Source: Ascarosepion bandense (lineage: Eukaryota > Mollusca > Cephalopoda > Sepiida > Sepiidae). From it: DNA of 64,000 nt. The first letter of the stretch is position 1. Each line of letters starts with the position of its first letter. The stretch is from the NCBI GenBank assembly GCA_037127315.1, contig JBBBDQ010000398.1, positions 5,857,501-5,921,500 on the forward strand, given 5' to 3'. Under the pieces are notes generated by a model. The model saw only the letters and a list, made by a program, of their open reading frames with translations. It was not told the origin of the DNA and made no database searches. Positions 53,340-63,811 of the stretch are shown here, piece after piece. The position numbers and the translations under genes were made by a program.

Positions 53340-53935
53340 CACGCATGCGTGTTGTTTGTTTTTGTTTCGTTTGCTACACGGTAAAGTAATGTCAGTTGGG
53401 TATCGTCTGAGCAAAAAAAGAACGCTATGACGAAGTACATTGAGCTAGAAATTTCGAAACTTTATACTGTATTTCTTGGCGAACGATACAATACGAAAAT
53501 TTGAGTGTCAATCTGAAGACAATGCAGAATGTTTTGAAAAGGTTTGATAAGTCGAATGGTGTTTTTGAAGGTGCCTGGATTAATCACTAATGACGGTGAC
53601 GTTAGGCCTTCTTTCATCTTCTCACAAGGCTTCAGATTTAACACGAAGGTCTACATCGAGTGCCTGGAGATATGGAGTGCTGAACTGCATCAAGACGGTG
53701 GCGGATGGAAGACGCTTCATTTGGCAACAGGACTTTGCACACAAGCAAGCGAACCCAGTCATGACTAGCAGACATTTTCTGCGACCACATCATACTTTAC
53801 CTTGGGTCACCTTGATTATTATGCCCATGGAGCTGCTGATCAAGACCAATGATATTTATTGTAACACCAAAGATCAACAAATGGCAAGAATTATGGCAGC
53901 ATTCTATAGTTTAAACTAGGAGACCATATAGAAGA
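53340..53935 (+). pseudogene. Tc1/mariner-type transposase relic
   Basis: VTLGLLSSSHKASDLTRRST (usually V-G-VSS-G), then DGRRFIWQQDFAHKQANP with the second catalytic Asp in WQQD, a scrambled SPDLNP-DYY block (LPWVTLIIMPMELLIKTND), and CNTKDQQMARIMAAFYSLN near the C-terminus. It is distinct from both mariner relics upstream (IS630-Tc1 type with a WQQD motif). Frame changes and missing N-terminus show it is dead. Confidence 0.75.
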
Positions 53936-54106
53936 ATTGCAGAAAATTTATTTTTTCTAAAAAAAAAAAAAATGTCTTTTACTCGTTCAGTATTTAAATA
54001 ACCATTTTAATCTAAATGATTTTGTTAGACTTAGAATTTACAATTCGTAATAAAATAAAGTAAACTAAAGTGAATCTAACAGTAGATCAAATATTAATGT
54101 TAAGTA
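53936..54106. other. Unclassified
   Basis: A short A-rich spacer with no feature. Confidence 0.4.
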
Positions 54107-54275
54107 TTTTTTTAATCATATCGTCCCAAACAAGGCATTTTACTGCCACAGTTTTGCAGGGGGTTACATAGAAGGAAAGTTATGAGAAAGAGTGAGAAGT
54201 AATACGGGGTGTCAGGAAGTGGGTAAGAGAAGGATGAGAATACTGATGAGAGTGGAGTGGGCGGAGAAAGACCAT

Positions 54276-54280
<5 letters not shown>
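54107..54280 (-). pseudogene. Jockey-type LINE 3' UTR
   Basis: AATCATATCGTCCCAAACAA at the tail, TGCAGGGGGTTACATAG, GTGTCAGGAAGTGGGTAAGA. It stops at an (AG)n run (54277-54319), where coding homology would begin. Confidence 0.7.

Positions 54281-54319
<39 letters not shown>
54277..54319. repeat. (AG)n microsatellite
   Basis: A pure AG run of ~42 bp at the LINE break. Confidence 0.9.
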
Positions 54320-54322
<3 letters not shown>

Positions 54323-54521
54323 CAGGTTAAAGAGATAGAAGATAACGACTTTGCATTTAAATCTTCGGAGATTGTTGTTAAAGTCATTTCTTATATTCTT
54401 CAAATTAGAAATTATTTTATTTTGATTAATCAACTCTGATTATATAACAATGCCTCCTTGATTAAAATATTCAGCAAAAGTGTACCTATTCAATATTCAA
54501 ATGTGTACCTATTCAAAGGAT

Positions 54522-54836
54522 GTGCGTTGTAGTGCATTGGATATCGGCTCGGAACGAGAAATCAGGAAGCAGAGTTCGAATTCCAGCTGAATTCATTGCA
54601 TTCACTTACGCGCAAGTACTCTTGGGAAAGGTATTAATCCGTCTATTCCTTCCAGTTATGGGTTAAATAACAGGACAGATTGGGTTCTATAGCCTTGGTC
54701 GGCAACCAGTCTACCGCAGAAAGCAATGGCAACCTACTGCGGGATAATCTTCTGCCCAGTCAGTCATGTCTCGAAAGAGACATGATCGCACAAGCGTGTA
54801 TCAAGTATGGCACTTAACTGACTGACTGACCAATTG
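54522..54836 (+). mobile_element. tRNA-derived SINE, full-length
   Basis: A complete copy with A box (TAGTGCATTGG), B box GAGTTCGAATTCC, all internal blocks and the terminal TTAACTGACTGACTGACC. The terminal hairpin (54764-54783) reads CATGTCTC-GAAA-GAGACATG, with the loop in the opposite sense from other copies in this orientation. Confidence 0.92.
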
Positions 54837-54889
54837 AATATTCAACATATTTAAATCATTTACGAGTACCTGAGAACGTTTTTACTCTC

Positions 54890-55030
54890 GGCCTCATCGC
54901 ATTCTAACTAATAGGGTGCTTGCCCGATCACTACAATCTTACCCAGTTCAAGTCAAGGGTTAACCGTTATCTTCCTCACATTTACACATAAGCTGTGCAT
55001 CTTACTCTGTAACCTCTGACTCTAAAAAAA
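54890..55030 (+). pseudogene. LINE C-terminal scrap, second Jockey-like subfamily
   Basis: GGTGCTTGCCCGATCACTAC, AATCTTACCCAGTTCAAGTC, AAGGGTTAACCGTTATCTTC corresponds to CLPDHYNLTQFKSRVNRYLP, the analogue of DGYNLQEFKCKVNRHLL. Confidence 0.65.
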
Positions 55031-55597
55031 ATGAATGATAGAAAAAAAGTAATGTTGTTTAATGGATGGTTATCTAAAACGTACGCACGATAAGAAATGG
55101 AAGAGAGCACAAAATACAAACTACTTGTGTCAGGTTATAAAATTAGACTAAACTCATGAAAATGAAATAAAACTATATATAATGACAGGATTGAAAGCAG
55201 TTAGCAAAAAATAGAGACATAATTAAAAGCACCTTGCCAATATGCTTAAAAAGCAAGTGGATGTAAAATGCCAGTCATTACGATAAAAAAACAAAAAGAA
55301 GCAAGATTTGAAATAACACAAAGACAAATGAAAAGAAATAATGCCAATTATAAGAAGAGAAAATATCAGATTAAGACACATCATAGTAAAGTAAATGATA
55401 TAAGGAGCTGGGCGCTGCACATAGGTAGAAAGAAAGTATAATATGAGCGACCCTGAGATTGTTTGAATCTGTTACAATAGATAACAAATGCAGTTGTAAG
55501 GCATGAAATGATAATGAAAAAAATGAATAAAAATGTTTAAAAAATCTGAAGATATATATATATATATATATATATAAACTTATTTATAAATGGAACT
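55031..55597. other. Unclassified A-rich sequence
   Basis: No feature recognised. A TA run lies at 55552-55575. Confidence 0.4.
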
Positions 55598-55880
55598 TTC
55601 TCTGTGTGAGTGTGTGTGTCTGTTACCTATAGACTTCGAAACGTCTGAACCGATTTTATTGAAAATTTACACAGTTGTACTATAAGCGTCTGTGAGTGTT
55701 CTCAGCTAGGTTTTGTGTCAAGGTACCTCCGATAAATATCTAAAATCGATAATCGAAAAAATCGGGTTATAGAAGGAGTTGTCCGATTTTAATCAAATTT
55801 GATACACTCATTGACAAAGACATAAGAAACGATATTCAGAAGTTTCAAGGTTGCAGTTCTTACAATAGTGCAGAAAATCG

Positions 55881-55923
<43 letters not shown>

Positions 55924-56318
55924 CAAGATGTTTGTGTGTGTGTGTGTGTGTGTCTGTTTATCTGCCTCTATGTCTGTATTTTTTCAGCCCTTTTATTTTA
56001 GTTTTCGCTTCGATGTCTGGCTCTATGTATGTATAATAGTAGTTCTTAGTCTCAGCCATGATACCATTTACTCAGAGGATTTATTTAGCTTTCCAAATTC
56101 AGTTTACGACGAAAAAAACTTATTTGATATCGATACCAGGAATCAAAATTTGACTTACATCCATTCATTTTTCTTCCAGTCTACGGTTTCACTTTAACTG
56201 GAAACAACTATTGCTTTTCAGTCTTTCGTGCCAACGTCCAAAGAGTCTGAGCTCCAGGACCATGGATTAGTTTTAAAGCTTTCATTACGCCCGAGCAACG
56301 CCGGGCTATACTGCTAGT
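55598..56318 (-). mobile_element. Composite repeat U, copy 3
   Basis: A reverse-complement copy of 32684-33398 with both modules in the same order. A TA/TG microsatellite (55885-55950) sits at the module junction, expanded from the TATATATA present there in the other copy. It starts (minus strand) at CTAGCAGTATAGCCCGGCG, 56318-56300. Confidence 0.7.
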
Positions 56319-56319
56319 A

Positions 56320-56369
<50 letters not shown>
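56318..56369. repeat. (TA)n microsatellite
   Basis: A TA run abutting the 5' end of composite repeat U. Confidence 0.9.
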
Positions 56370-56370
<1 letters not shown>

Positions 56371-57215
56371 CACATAAAATTGAAAGAACACGTACATTTA
56401 AAACACACTGTTTAAGCATTTACTTTTATAATGAGTGCTCGATACAGTGTAGAGCTTAATATTGTAATTTAGTTATTACAATGGTTTATAAAAGCATAAT
56501 ATCACTACACAAAAATTTTCATGATTCAGAGAAACACTCTTTAAGTGATATGTTAAAATCAATTGTGAAAATTATTAATTTTTAAAATATAAGATGAATT
56601 ACTGGTTATTTAGAAATTTAGGGAGTGGTAGTTGGAGAAAAGTGTTTAGGTGTGTCAATATTGTTCAATCAAAATTAATAATCATGTAACCATGGAGATT
56701 TAATATTTAGGTTATGAAAAAGGAAATGATGGCTTGGATCTAGACATGTCATATTTTAATTTTGTCTGGATAAGACTTATAATGGAACGTTAATTTTTTT
56801 TAAATGAGTAGACAATAATTTTTAAAAGAAGGTTGAATTTTATGGTTTTTGATTTAATAATATATTTTTTAAACTATTATATATGAGTAAAGCGACTGGA
56901 AAGTTTAGGTCAGAATTAGGATTAAATAATTATGGTTTATTTAGTTATATTGTATTAAAAACGACAATTACGTAGAGTGTGGGACATTTATTCTATTAAA
57001 ATAATTTTAATTTTTTTTATTATGTTAGAATATAAGTTATAATTGAAACATTGTAATTAATAAAATTTTAAAGAAAATTATTTTGTTTGAGTAAGGCACA
57101 TAGTGGGACCACATCCTACTTAAATAGGTAAATAATTTTTGACTGAAAGTTCTATTTTTAAAAATTACTTCATGAGTAAGTGGTTTTAAGTGTTTAAGTT
57201 ATAATCATGATTAAA

Positions 57216-57252
<37 letters not shown>

Positions 57253-57377
57253 TGTATCAAAAATATTTTTACAAAATTTGGGGCGGATTCCTTACACGAA
57301 AACGAGGATAACAGTCCCTATAAACATATGCACGCAAATCATTTGTTTTTAAGTTATTAATTTTAAAATTCACAATA
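56370..57377. other. Unclassified AT-rich sequence
   Basis: 1 kb of strongly AT-rich DNA with recurrent AATTATTTTTAAA-like text. A TA tract is at 57221-57250. No gene or transposon motif. Confidence 0.45.
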
Positions 57378-57633
57378 GACGCTTTGGGAGATCATGTCTC
57401 GAAAGAGATATGACTGACTAGGCAGAAGATTATCCCGCAGAAATTGCCATTGCTTTCTATGGTAGACTGGTTGCCAGCCAAGGCCTATAGAATCCAGTCT
57501 GTTCTATTATTTAACCCATAACTGGAGGGAATTTGTGCATAAGTGAAAGCATGGAATTCAACTGGAATTCGAACTTGGTTACCCGATTTGCCGTTCCTAG
57601 TCGATATCCACTGCACAACGCACATCCGTACAA
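57378..57633 (-). mobile_element. tRNA-derived SINE copy
   Basis: On the minus strand the head carries TCGATATCCACTGCACAACG in reverse, B box region GAGTTCGAATTCC-like, the internal blocks and hairpin (57392-57411, one mismatch). Slightly shortened in the middle. Confidence 0.88.
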
Positions 57634-57789
57634 TTCAAGATACGATCCCCAAAATACTTTTACAAGCCTTGTGCATGGGTTCCTGACACCAAAACAACAT
57701 TAAATGTCCGTAAAAAACTTATGTCGATATAGTTGTACCTTAAAACAAAAACTGCTTGTTTTTTCACACGCATGCATCCGTCGGATCTT

Positions 57790-57880
57790 TGACTATATAT
57801 TAGTCATCCAAATACAAGCCTATTTCGCTTTATCAAAGCTCATCAGTTTATCAAAGCTCATCAACTTGCTTCTGGATATA
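57790..57880 (-). mobile_element. Hammerhead-bearing SINE, inverted copy
   Basis: CCAGAAGCAAGT then a partial duplicate TTGATGAGCTTTGATAAA precede the complete motif below. The 3' side reads TTGGATGACTAATATATAG. The duplication of the CTGATGAGCTTTGATAA segment is unique to this copy. Confidence 0.65.
57808..57850 (-). ncRNA. Minimal type I hammerhead ribozyme-like motif, most complete
   Basis: Minus strand: helix I 5' strand TAAA (57850-57847), CTGATGA (57846-57840), helix II GCTTT-GAT-AAAGC with five pairs (57839-57827), GAAAT (57826-57822), loop AGGCTT, GTA (57815-57813), helix I 3' strand TTTGG (57812-57808). Both sides of helix II and helix I differ from the 2.7 and 12.5 kb copies, yet remain paired. 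The final core C is U, which would pair G-U. Confidence 0.7.
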
Positions 57881-58402
57881 TGCATATATATCATGAATAT
57901 TATTATAATTATTACATTATAACATGCAAAATCTACTACAAAGTTGTATATTTTGTTCCGACATTAAATGAACAATGTCTCATCAGATAGCCAACAATGA
58001 AGTTAATAAATGCATTTATTTAATTTTTTATGTTCTGAAAGCAACACTTCACATGAAATTTTGGGAAAATTTTCCGTGCAAGTCAAAAGAATTTTATAAA
58101 GAAAAAACAAGAAAGCAAGAGGGAGGAAAAGAGAAGAAAATAAGATACGGGAAAAAATAAGAAAGGGAAAGAGGAAATATACAGAAGCAACAGAAAGTAA
58201 AGAGAAAAACAAGTGAGAAGATGTTGAGAAAGGAAACCCAGTGAAAACAGCTGAGAAGCAGGATTCAAAATTAGAACGAATATGGGGTGCAGACAGATAT
58301 TAATACATAGTTACAATGTTGCAACTCGGATCTGTTGGCCATCCTTATCACCACTTAAACTGGAGATAAATATTCCGGATACAATTGCATATCCCACAAA
58401 TA

Positions 58403-58405
<3 letters not shown>
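57881..58405. other. Unclassified
   Basis: 58085-58250 is purine-rich. 57940-57990 (TTTTGTTCCGACATTAAATG, AACAATGTCTCATCAGATAG) is similar to 255-300, so the first 400 bases and this region share an unnamed repeat. No gene. Confidence 0.45.

Positions 58406-58481
<76 letters not shown>
58406..58481. repeat. (TA)n(TG)n microsatellite
   Basis: A TA run to 58443, then a TG run to 58481. Confidence 0.9.
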
Positions 58482-58484
<3 letters not shown>

Positions 58485-58852
58485 GATGTCCAGTCCGTAA
58501 ACGGTGAAGATAGTCCAACAAGATCAACTTAATATAAAATATTAAGTGTTATATCTATATAGAGAGCTCAGTGGATGTTATCTAGAGCAATATGATATAT
58601 TTAAAGGAAAAATCAACAAGTCATTTCAATTAATTATAAATTATAATTCATTTCTATGAGCTTATTTAGCTCATTTCATCAGACTTTACAATATTCCTTC
58701 CATTTGGTACAAAAAAAAAACTTGCCGCAATAAGCATTTTCTTATCTGAAAAAAAAAAAAATTAAAAATAAAAATAAGAAGAAGGAAAAGAGAAAGTCAG
58801 GACTCAGGCATTGGCGTCACATCTGTCTGGGATTGCCCAGGCCGTCGTGAAG

Positions 58853-59005
58853 ATTACGGAAATTAACGAAGATTAACGAAACTTGGTTATAAACAACCGA
58901 CAATATAAAATGATTTGTTTGAAGATTATTTTTGATTTGATCGATACTCGTATGTAAGTAGATATTCTGTTTATAATCAAACAGTATTACATATTAATTT
59001 CTACA
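58853..59005 (+). mobile_element. Single arm of the palindromic MITE family
   Basis: ATTACGGAAATTAACGAAGA, TTGGTTATAAACAACCGACA, TCGATACTCGTATGTAAGTA and GATATTCTGTTTATAATCAA match the reverse complement of 5485-5340. Confidence 0.7.
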
Positions 59006-59034
59006 GGCTTGGTTATTTATAATAAATTTGTGTT

Positions 59035-59300
59035 ACGAAAATGTGTGTCATTCGGCAGGATTCGACCCTGCGATCCCTATCCACATAGGGGAAAAACACT
59101 ATGTGATCTGGCGTGTATTAGGCCTCTCGACCACGAATGTCGATCAGCCTATACGAAGTCAAATTAAGCCTATAACACAATTTTCGAATGATTATTATAA
59201 TGGTCATTACTGAATGAACGATGCGTAAATAGAGGCGAGTAGCTCCTGTCCTTAAAATCCACTATTCCTCCATAGTGCTCAATCGGCAAGCAAGGGCGTA
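59035..59300 (-). mobile_element. tRNA-derived short repeat with long hairpin
   Basis: The minus strand shows complementary acceptor-like ends CATTCG/CGAATG 91 nt apart, GTGGTCGAGAGGCC (A-box-like) and a perfect T-arm GCAGG-GTCGAAT-CCTGC. A CACATAG/CTATGTG hairpin replaces the anticodon and variable region. A tRNA-Ser/Leu-derived SINE head is likelier than a working tRNA. 59215-59295 matches 12400-12480. Confidence 0.5.
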
Positions 59301-59311
59301 AATAATCATCA

Positions 59312-59312
59312 G

Positions 59313-59404
<92 letters not shown>
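59312..59404. repeat. (TA)n(TG)n microsatellite
   Basis: TA-rich to 59350, then a 54-bp pure TG run. Confidence 0.9.
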
Positions 59405-59407
<3 letters not shown>

Positions 59408-59774
59408 CAGTGAATGCAATTATTCACTTATCGTACACTGAATTTCATTATATGAAATTTCATGATATTTAATTGTAAATTTGGATATTATTTGATTTTT
59501 TTATCTATATTTTACAATCCAGTTTTACAGTTTTATAGACAAGGTTACAAAGTTCAAATAAAATATGTTTTGCAATTTACAGTGGATATTCTTGAATAAA
59601 ATACAATTTTATAATTAAATTATATCAAGTTTTATAATCTTAATTAAGATGCAATTTTATATTTTTTAAATGCAATCAATTTTTTTAATTTATAATAAAT
59701 TTCACTATTACATTTTAAAACATAAACCAATTTTCAATACTCCGGAGATTTATAGTTAAAGAGAGAAGAGACAG
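59405..59774. other. Unclassified AT-rich sequence
   Basis: No feature recognised. Confidence 0.4.
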
Positions 59775-59870
59775 ATTAATACATTACCCAAAGTTATCTG
59801 CACGTAAGTGAATGCAATGAATTCGACTGGAATTCGAACTCGATTGCTCGTTCCGAACGGATAGATACTA
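59775..59870 (-). mobile_element. SINE 5' fragment
   Basis: TGCACGTAAGTGAATGCAAT, GAATTCGACTGGAATTCGAA, CTCGTTCCGAACGGATA: the tRNA-like head half of the SINE, 3' half missing. Confidence 0.75.
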
Positions 59871-59929
59871 AACGACAACAAATTTAATAACACCGTGATA
59901 CTAAAATTTGGCTTTTTTCAAAAGAAGTA

Positions 59930-60355
59930 AGATATCTGTTCTTCTGTATGGAAGTGAATGCTGAGCGATCTCATGAAAGATGAAGAAAATGCTTGAGGCA
60001 GTAGAAATGTGGTTTTACAGAAGGATGCTGAGGATACCATGGACTGAGCAGGTGTTCAACGATGAAGTGTTGTAAAGGTTGCAAACGAAAAGAAAACTGA
60101 TAATAAATATCAGAAAGAGACAAATGAGGTTCCTGGGACACGTAATAAGGAAAGAGAGACTGGAGAACTTAACACTCACAGTTCGGATAAATGGAAGAAG
60201 AGACAGGAGAAAACAGAAGAAGCGTACTTGTTAGGTCTCAGCAAATGGAAGAGCTTGGAAGAGGTACCAAGATAAAAAAAAATTACTGAGATCGATAAGA
60301 GACAGAGCCAAGTGAAAGTCCGTGATCGCCAACGTCTTGAAGGGACACGGTACAT
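59930..60355 (+). pseudogene. RTE-like LINE C-terminal relic, best copy
   Basis: VLLYGSEC-like TCTGTATGGAAGTGAATGCT, then AEMWFYRRMLRIPWTEQ (60000-60050), ISIRKRQMRFLGHVIRKERL-like (60105-60165), LENLTLT, and the end AKVKVRDRQRLEGTRYMK frame-shifted from MIANVLKGHGT. One stop (TGA-like) replaces the Trp after EC. The gene family encodes an endonuclease plus RT. Only the region after the RT remains. Confidence 0.8.
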
Positions 60356-60419
60356 GAAAAAGAAGAAGCTAATAGTGACTTTTCAAGCTTTTATTGAAGA
60401 ACCATATGTCAGTTTTGGA

Positions 60420-60715
60420 ACAGTCAGTCAGTTAAAATACACGCTTGGGCGATCATGTCTCGAAAGAGACATGACTCACTGGGCAGAAGATTATCCCGCA
60501 GTAGGTTGCCATTGCTTGCTGCGGTAGACTGGTTGCCGACCAAGGCTATAGAACCCAATCTGTCCTGTTATTTAACCTATAACTGGAAGGAATAGACGGA
60601 TTAATACCTTTACCTAAGGGTATTTGCGCGTAAGTGAATGCAATGAATTCAGCTGGAATTCAAACTCGGCTCACCGATTTCTCGTTCCGAGCCGATACCC
60701 AATGTACTACAGTTC
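60420..60715 (-). mobile_element. tRNA-derived SINE, full-length
   Basis: Minus-strand copy with hairpin CATGTCTC-GAAA-GAGACATG on the plus strand (60455-60474), GGTTGCCGACCAAGGCTATA, B box region and head ending near CCGATACCCAATGTACTACA. Confidence 0.92.
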
Positions 60716-61106
60716 AGTTATGAATAAGGAGAGTTGAAATACATTCATACAATATTTCACTGTTGTAGGATCAGTTCTTTATAAATAACCTACGAACTTT
60801 TCAGCGCACATTCGGAATGAAGCAGCCTTGTACAGAACCAAAAACACATCTTGGAAGCGCCGAATACTGTAAAAACTGGTGTACACATTGTACCACGGTT
60901 TTCCCAATTGAATCTACTGAGATTTTTAATTCTGTTCTCTCCTTCACCAAGAGAAATTTTATTGAGAGCTAAAAAAGGCAAGAAAATTGTCGAGTGCCAT
61001 AGTCGCTAAAGACATGAATGAACAAGGCTCGAATTAAAAAGACTTCTCTTATTGCAGGGTAGCATATAACATATGCTGAATCATTCATTTTATTACAGCA
61101 TATGTT
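60716..61106. other. Unclassified
   Basis: No feature recognised. Confidence 0.4.
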
Positions 61107-61412
61107 CAGTCAATCAGTTAAGTACCATACGTGATAGACGCTTGGACGACCGTGTCTCGAAAGAGACATGGCTGACTGGGCAGAAGATTATCCCGCAATA
61201 GGTCCCATTACTTTCTGCAGTAGACTGGTTACCAGCCAAGGCTATAGAACGCAATCTGTCCTGTTACTTAATCCATAACTAGAGAGGAAGGGATGGTTAA
61301 TACTTTTCCCAAAGGTATTTGTGCGTAAGTGAATGCAAGGAATTCAACTTGAATTCGAACTCGGCGCTCCGATTTCTCTTTCAGAGTCGATATCCACTGC
61401 AACACAACGCAC
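61107..61412 (-). mobile_element. tRNA-derived SINE, full-length
   Basis: All blocks present from GTCAATCAGTTAAGTACCAT to TCGATATCCACTGCAACACA. The hairpin has one changed base pair position (CGTGTCTC/GAGACATG). Confidence 0.92.
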
Positions 61413-61837
61413 ATCCGTACAACATATGTTACTTTGCGTAATTCTTCTCCTTACTTAGTGATATCAGACAAGGCGGTTCTATTAATTCGTGTCCAATGCT
61501 ACCCAATGCAGAAAATAATACTCAATTTTCTAAATACTAAATATACAGTTATTAATGCTTTGTTAGTAAGTCTTATGTCTACTAAATTACAGAAGAAAAA
61601 GTATGTCTGATGTCAATGTACAAAATAGTTTGTCCAAAGATTTAAAAACAGGGATTTTTAAGATATATATATGAATTTATAATGTATCCTATCATATGTA
61701 ATTATTGCCACAAAGAATCCATAGAAGCAACCTCAAAGAATTTAAATAAAAAAGGAGATATATTTTACAAAACCAATCTCTCAGAATAATAGTTACTCAT
61801 CTTAAGAAGTTTGGCCATAATCTTGATAAAAAACGCT
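61413..61837. other. Unclassified
   Basis: AT-rich. No feature recognised. Confidence 0.4.
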
Positions 61838-62668
61838 ATTTTTTTTAATCATCTCACCCCAAGCAAGGCATCCCACTGCCACTAGTGCGCATGGGGCTAC
61901 ATAGGGGAAGGTAAAGAGAAGGAGTGGTTAGACATAGGGAATGTCAGGAGGAAGGTGACAGATGAGTAAGGATAGCGAGGATGAGGGTTGGGCAGATGGG
62001 AAGAGTGTTTGATAGAATGGGAGCAGGTTAGTGTGTTAGGAGGTGTCTATTGACATTACATTTAAACTCCTGGAGATTGTAGCCGTCGGGGAAGCAATCG
62101 TGTGGAAGAGAATTTCACAGTCGGGAAGTGCGAGGAAAGAAACTGTTGGAGTAGAAGTTACGGCTGCATTTTATCGTTTTCACTGTAAAAGGGTGGGATC
62201 TAGTTGCTAATCTAGTATCTCGTTCAAATTCATATTTAGGTGGCACTAGTGATCTAAGTTCATCGGAGCAGAAGCCGTGGAAGTATTTATAGAAGAGACA
62301 CAGCGAAGCCACGTCTCGCCGGTGGGAGAGAGACTGCAGGCGGTCTGCCAAGTCGGTATCTATCACATTACAGACCCTCCTCTGAACCTTATCGAGAAGC
62401 CCGAGGAGAACAGCAGGGGCACCCGACCAGATATGGCCGCAGTATTCAATGCGCGGTCGGATGGTAGATTTATAAATGTGCAGGATAGATTTAGACGGAA
62501 AAAACTTCCGGGCCCTACACAGAGAACCGACTTTCATAGCAGCGGATTTAGCAATGGATTCGATATAGTCATTCCATTTGAGGTCCGCTGAAAGTGTGAG
62601 ACCAAGGAGGCGTAGTGTTTTACTCTCTGGGAAGCAAGCCTGGTCCATGCTAATGGGAGGTAGGTGAG
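61838..62668 (-). pseudogene. Jockey/CR1-like LINE, well-preserved 3' third
   Basis: A 177-codon open stretch (62648-62115) reads MDQACFPESKTLRLLGLTLS, LYKST-type IYKSTIRPRIEYCGHIWSGA, LLDKVQRRVCNVIDTDLADR, SLSHRRDVASLCLFYKYFHG and RNFYSNSFFPRTSRL. It then stops at a TGA replacing Trp. The remaining HDCFPDGYNLQEFKCNVNRH-like codons and a 3' UTR ending CTTGGGGTGAGATGATT plus A tail follow. Nearest in sequence to the copy at 10.2-10.57 kb. 5'-truncated at 62668. Confidence 0.88.
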
Positions 62669-63149
62669 ATTGTCGAGAAAGAGAAACCGTATATAGAGAA
62701 AATGTGCTTCAATTTAGAGATCATATACCAACTAGAGTATATTTAGGTCTATGTTTAGGATTTTACCTTTCTTGGCAGACGTTTTATTATCATAATATAG
62801 AATATTTAACGACAAAAGTTATAAAGACACAAACAAAACGAAAAAATAATTCAATGAAATCGGCGAGACCAACTATTAAAAATACATATATAAAAAAAAC
62901 AATAAATTTGAAATTCCTGTGTCACCACTCGGTAAATAAACCTTCGTATTAGATAGTTTTAAAAACCGAAACTGGTCAAACGAAAAAAATCCACTTTGTT
63001 ATAGATTTCCTAAACTGTAAATATATATAAAAGATTTATTTCAGGTCAAGAGGACTCAAGGTTTTATTATTTTGAGCGTTCTGGTATTTATTTTATTATA
63101 AACAGTGCTCAATATAATGAATATTATAGAACTTAATATAATTATATTG
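62669..63149. other. Unclassified AT-rich sequence
   Basis: A short 82-codon Lys/Thr-rich frame at 62704-62952 shows no family resemblance. Confidence 0.4.
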
Positions 63150-63251
63150 TTATGTATCAATTGTAAATTGCGACACGAAATTGCCTGATGATGAGAGTCT
63201 ATTTCGAAACATAGAAATTTCCGTGTCGCAATGTACAATTGATACATAACT
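63150..63251. repeat. Palindrome with hammerhead-like loop
   Basis: The arms 63150-63184 and 63217-63251 (GTTATGTATCAATTGTA, ATTGCGACACG) are inverted copies with one mismatch and one indel. The ~32-nt loop carries CTGATGATGAGAGTCTATTT then CGAAACATAG. A related half copy is at 53.05 kb. Confidence 0.7.
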
Positions 63252-63560
63252 ATCAGTCACTTAAGTGCCATACGTGATACACGCTTGGGCAATCATGTCT
63301 CGAAAAAGACATGACTGACTGGGCAGAAGATTATCCCGCAGTAGGTTGCCATTGCTTTCCGCGGTAGACTGGTTGCCGACCAAGGCTATAGAACCCAATC
63401 TGTCCTGTTATTTAACCCATAGCTGGAAGGAATAGACGGATTAATACCTTTCCCAAGGGTATTTGCGCGTAAGTGAATACAATGGATTCAACTGGAATTC
63501 GAACTCGGCTCCCCGGTTTCTCATTCCGAGCCGATATCCACTGTACCACAACGACCCTAC
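63252..63560 (-). mobile_element. tRNA-derived SINE, full-length
   Basis: From CAGTCACTTAAGTGCCATAC to CCGATATCCACTGTACCACA on the plus strand. The B box is reversed at about 63495-63507. Inserted immediately beside the palindrome. Confidence 0.92.
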
Positions 63561-63811
63561 TTACATTACATAAATGCTTTAAGTTCATATAGAAATGTCA
63601 AACATGAAACTAGGAGAGTTATGTAGTAGTATTTAATAAGCATGGCTAACGGGCATGGTTCAGTGAATTTTAGTTCAGTATTTAGTATAAAATGTACTTT
63701 TAGAAATTCTATCATCTCTGAAATTTATTTTGGTAAGTGGAGGAGATGTTCTGTTTACCAACTCTCACAATAATTTGGAAAAAACAAAAACAAACTAAAG
63801 TTACATCTCAT
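63561..63811. other. Unclassified
   Basis: No feature recognised. Confidence 0.4.
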
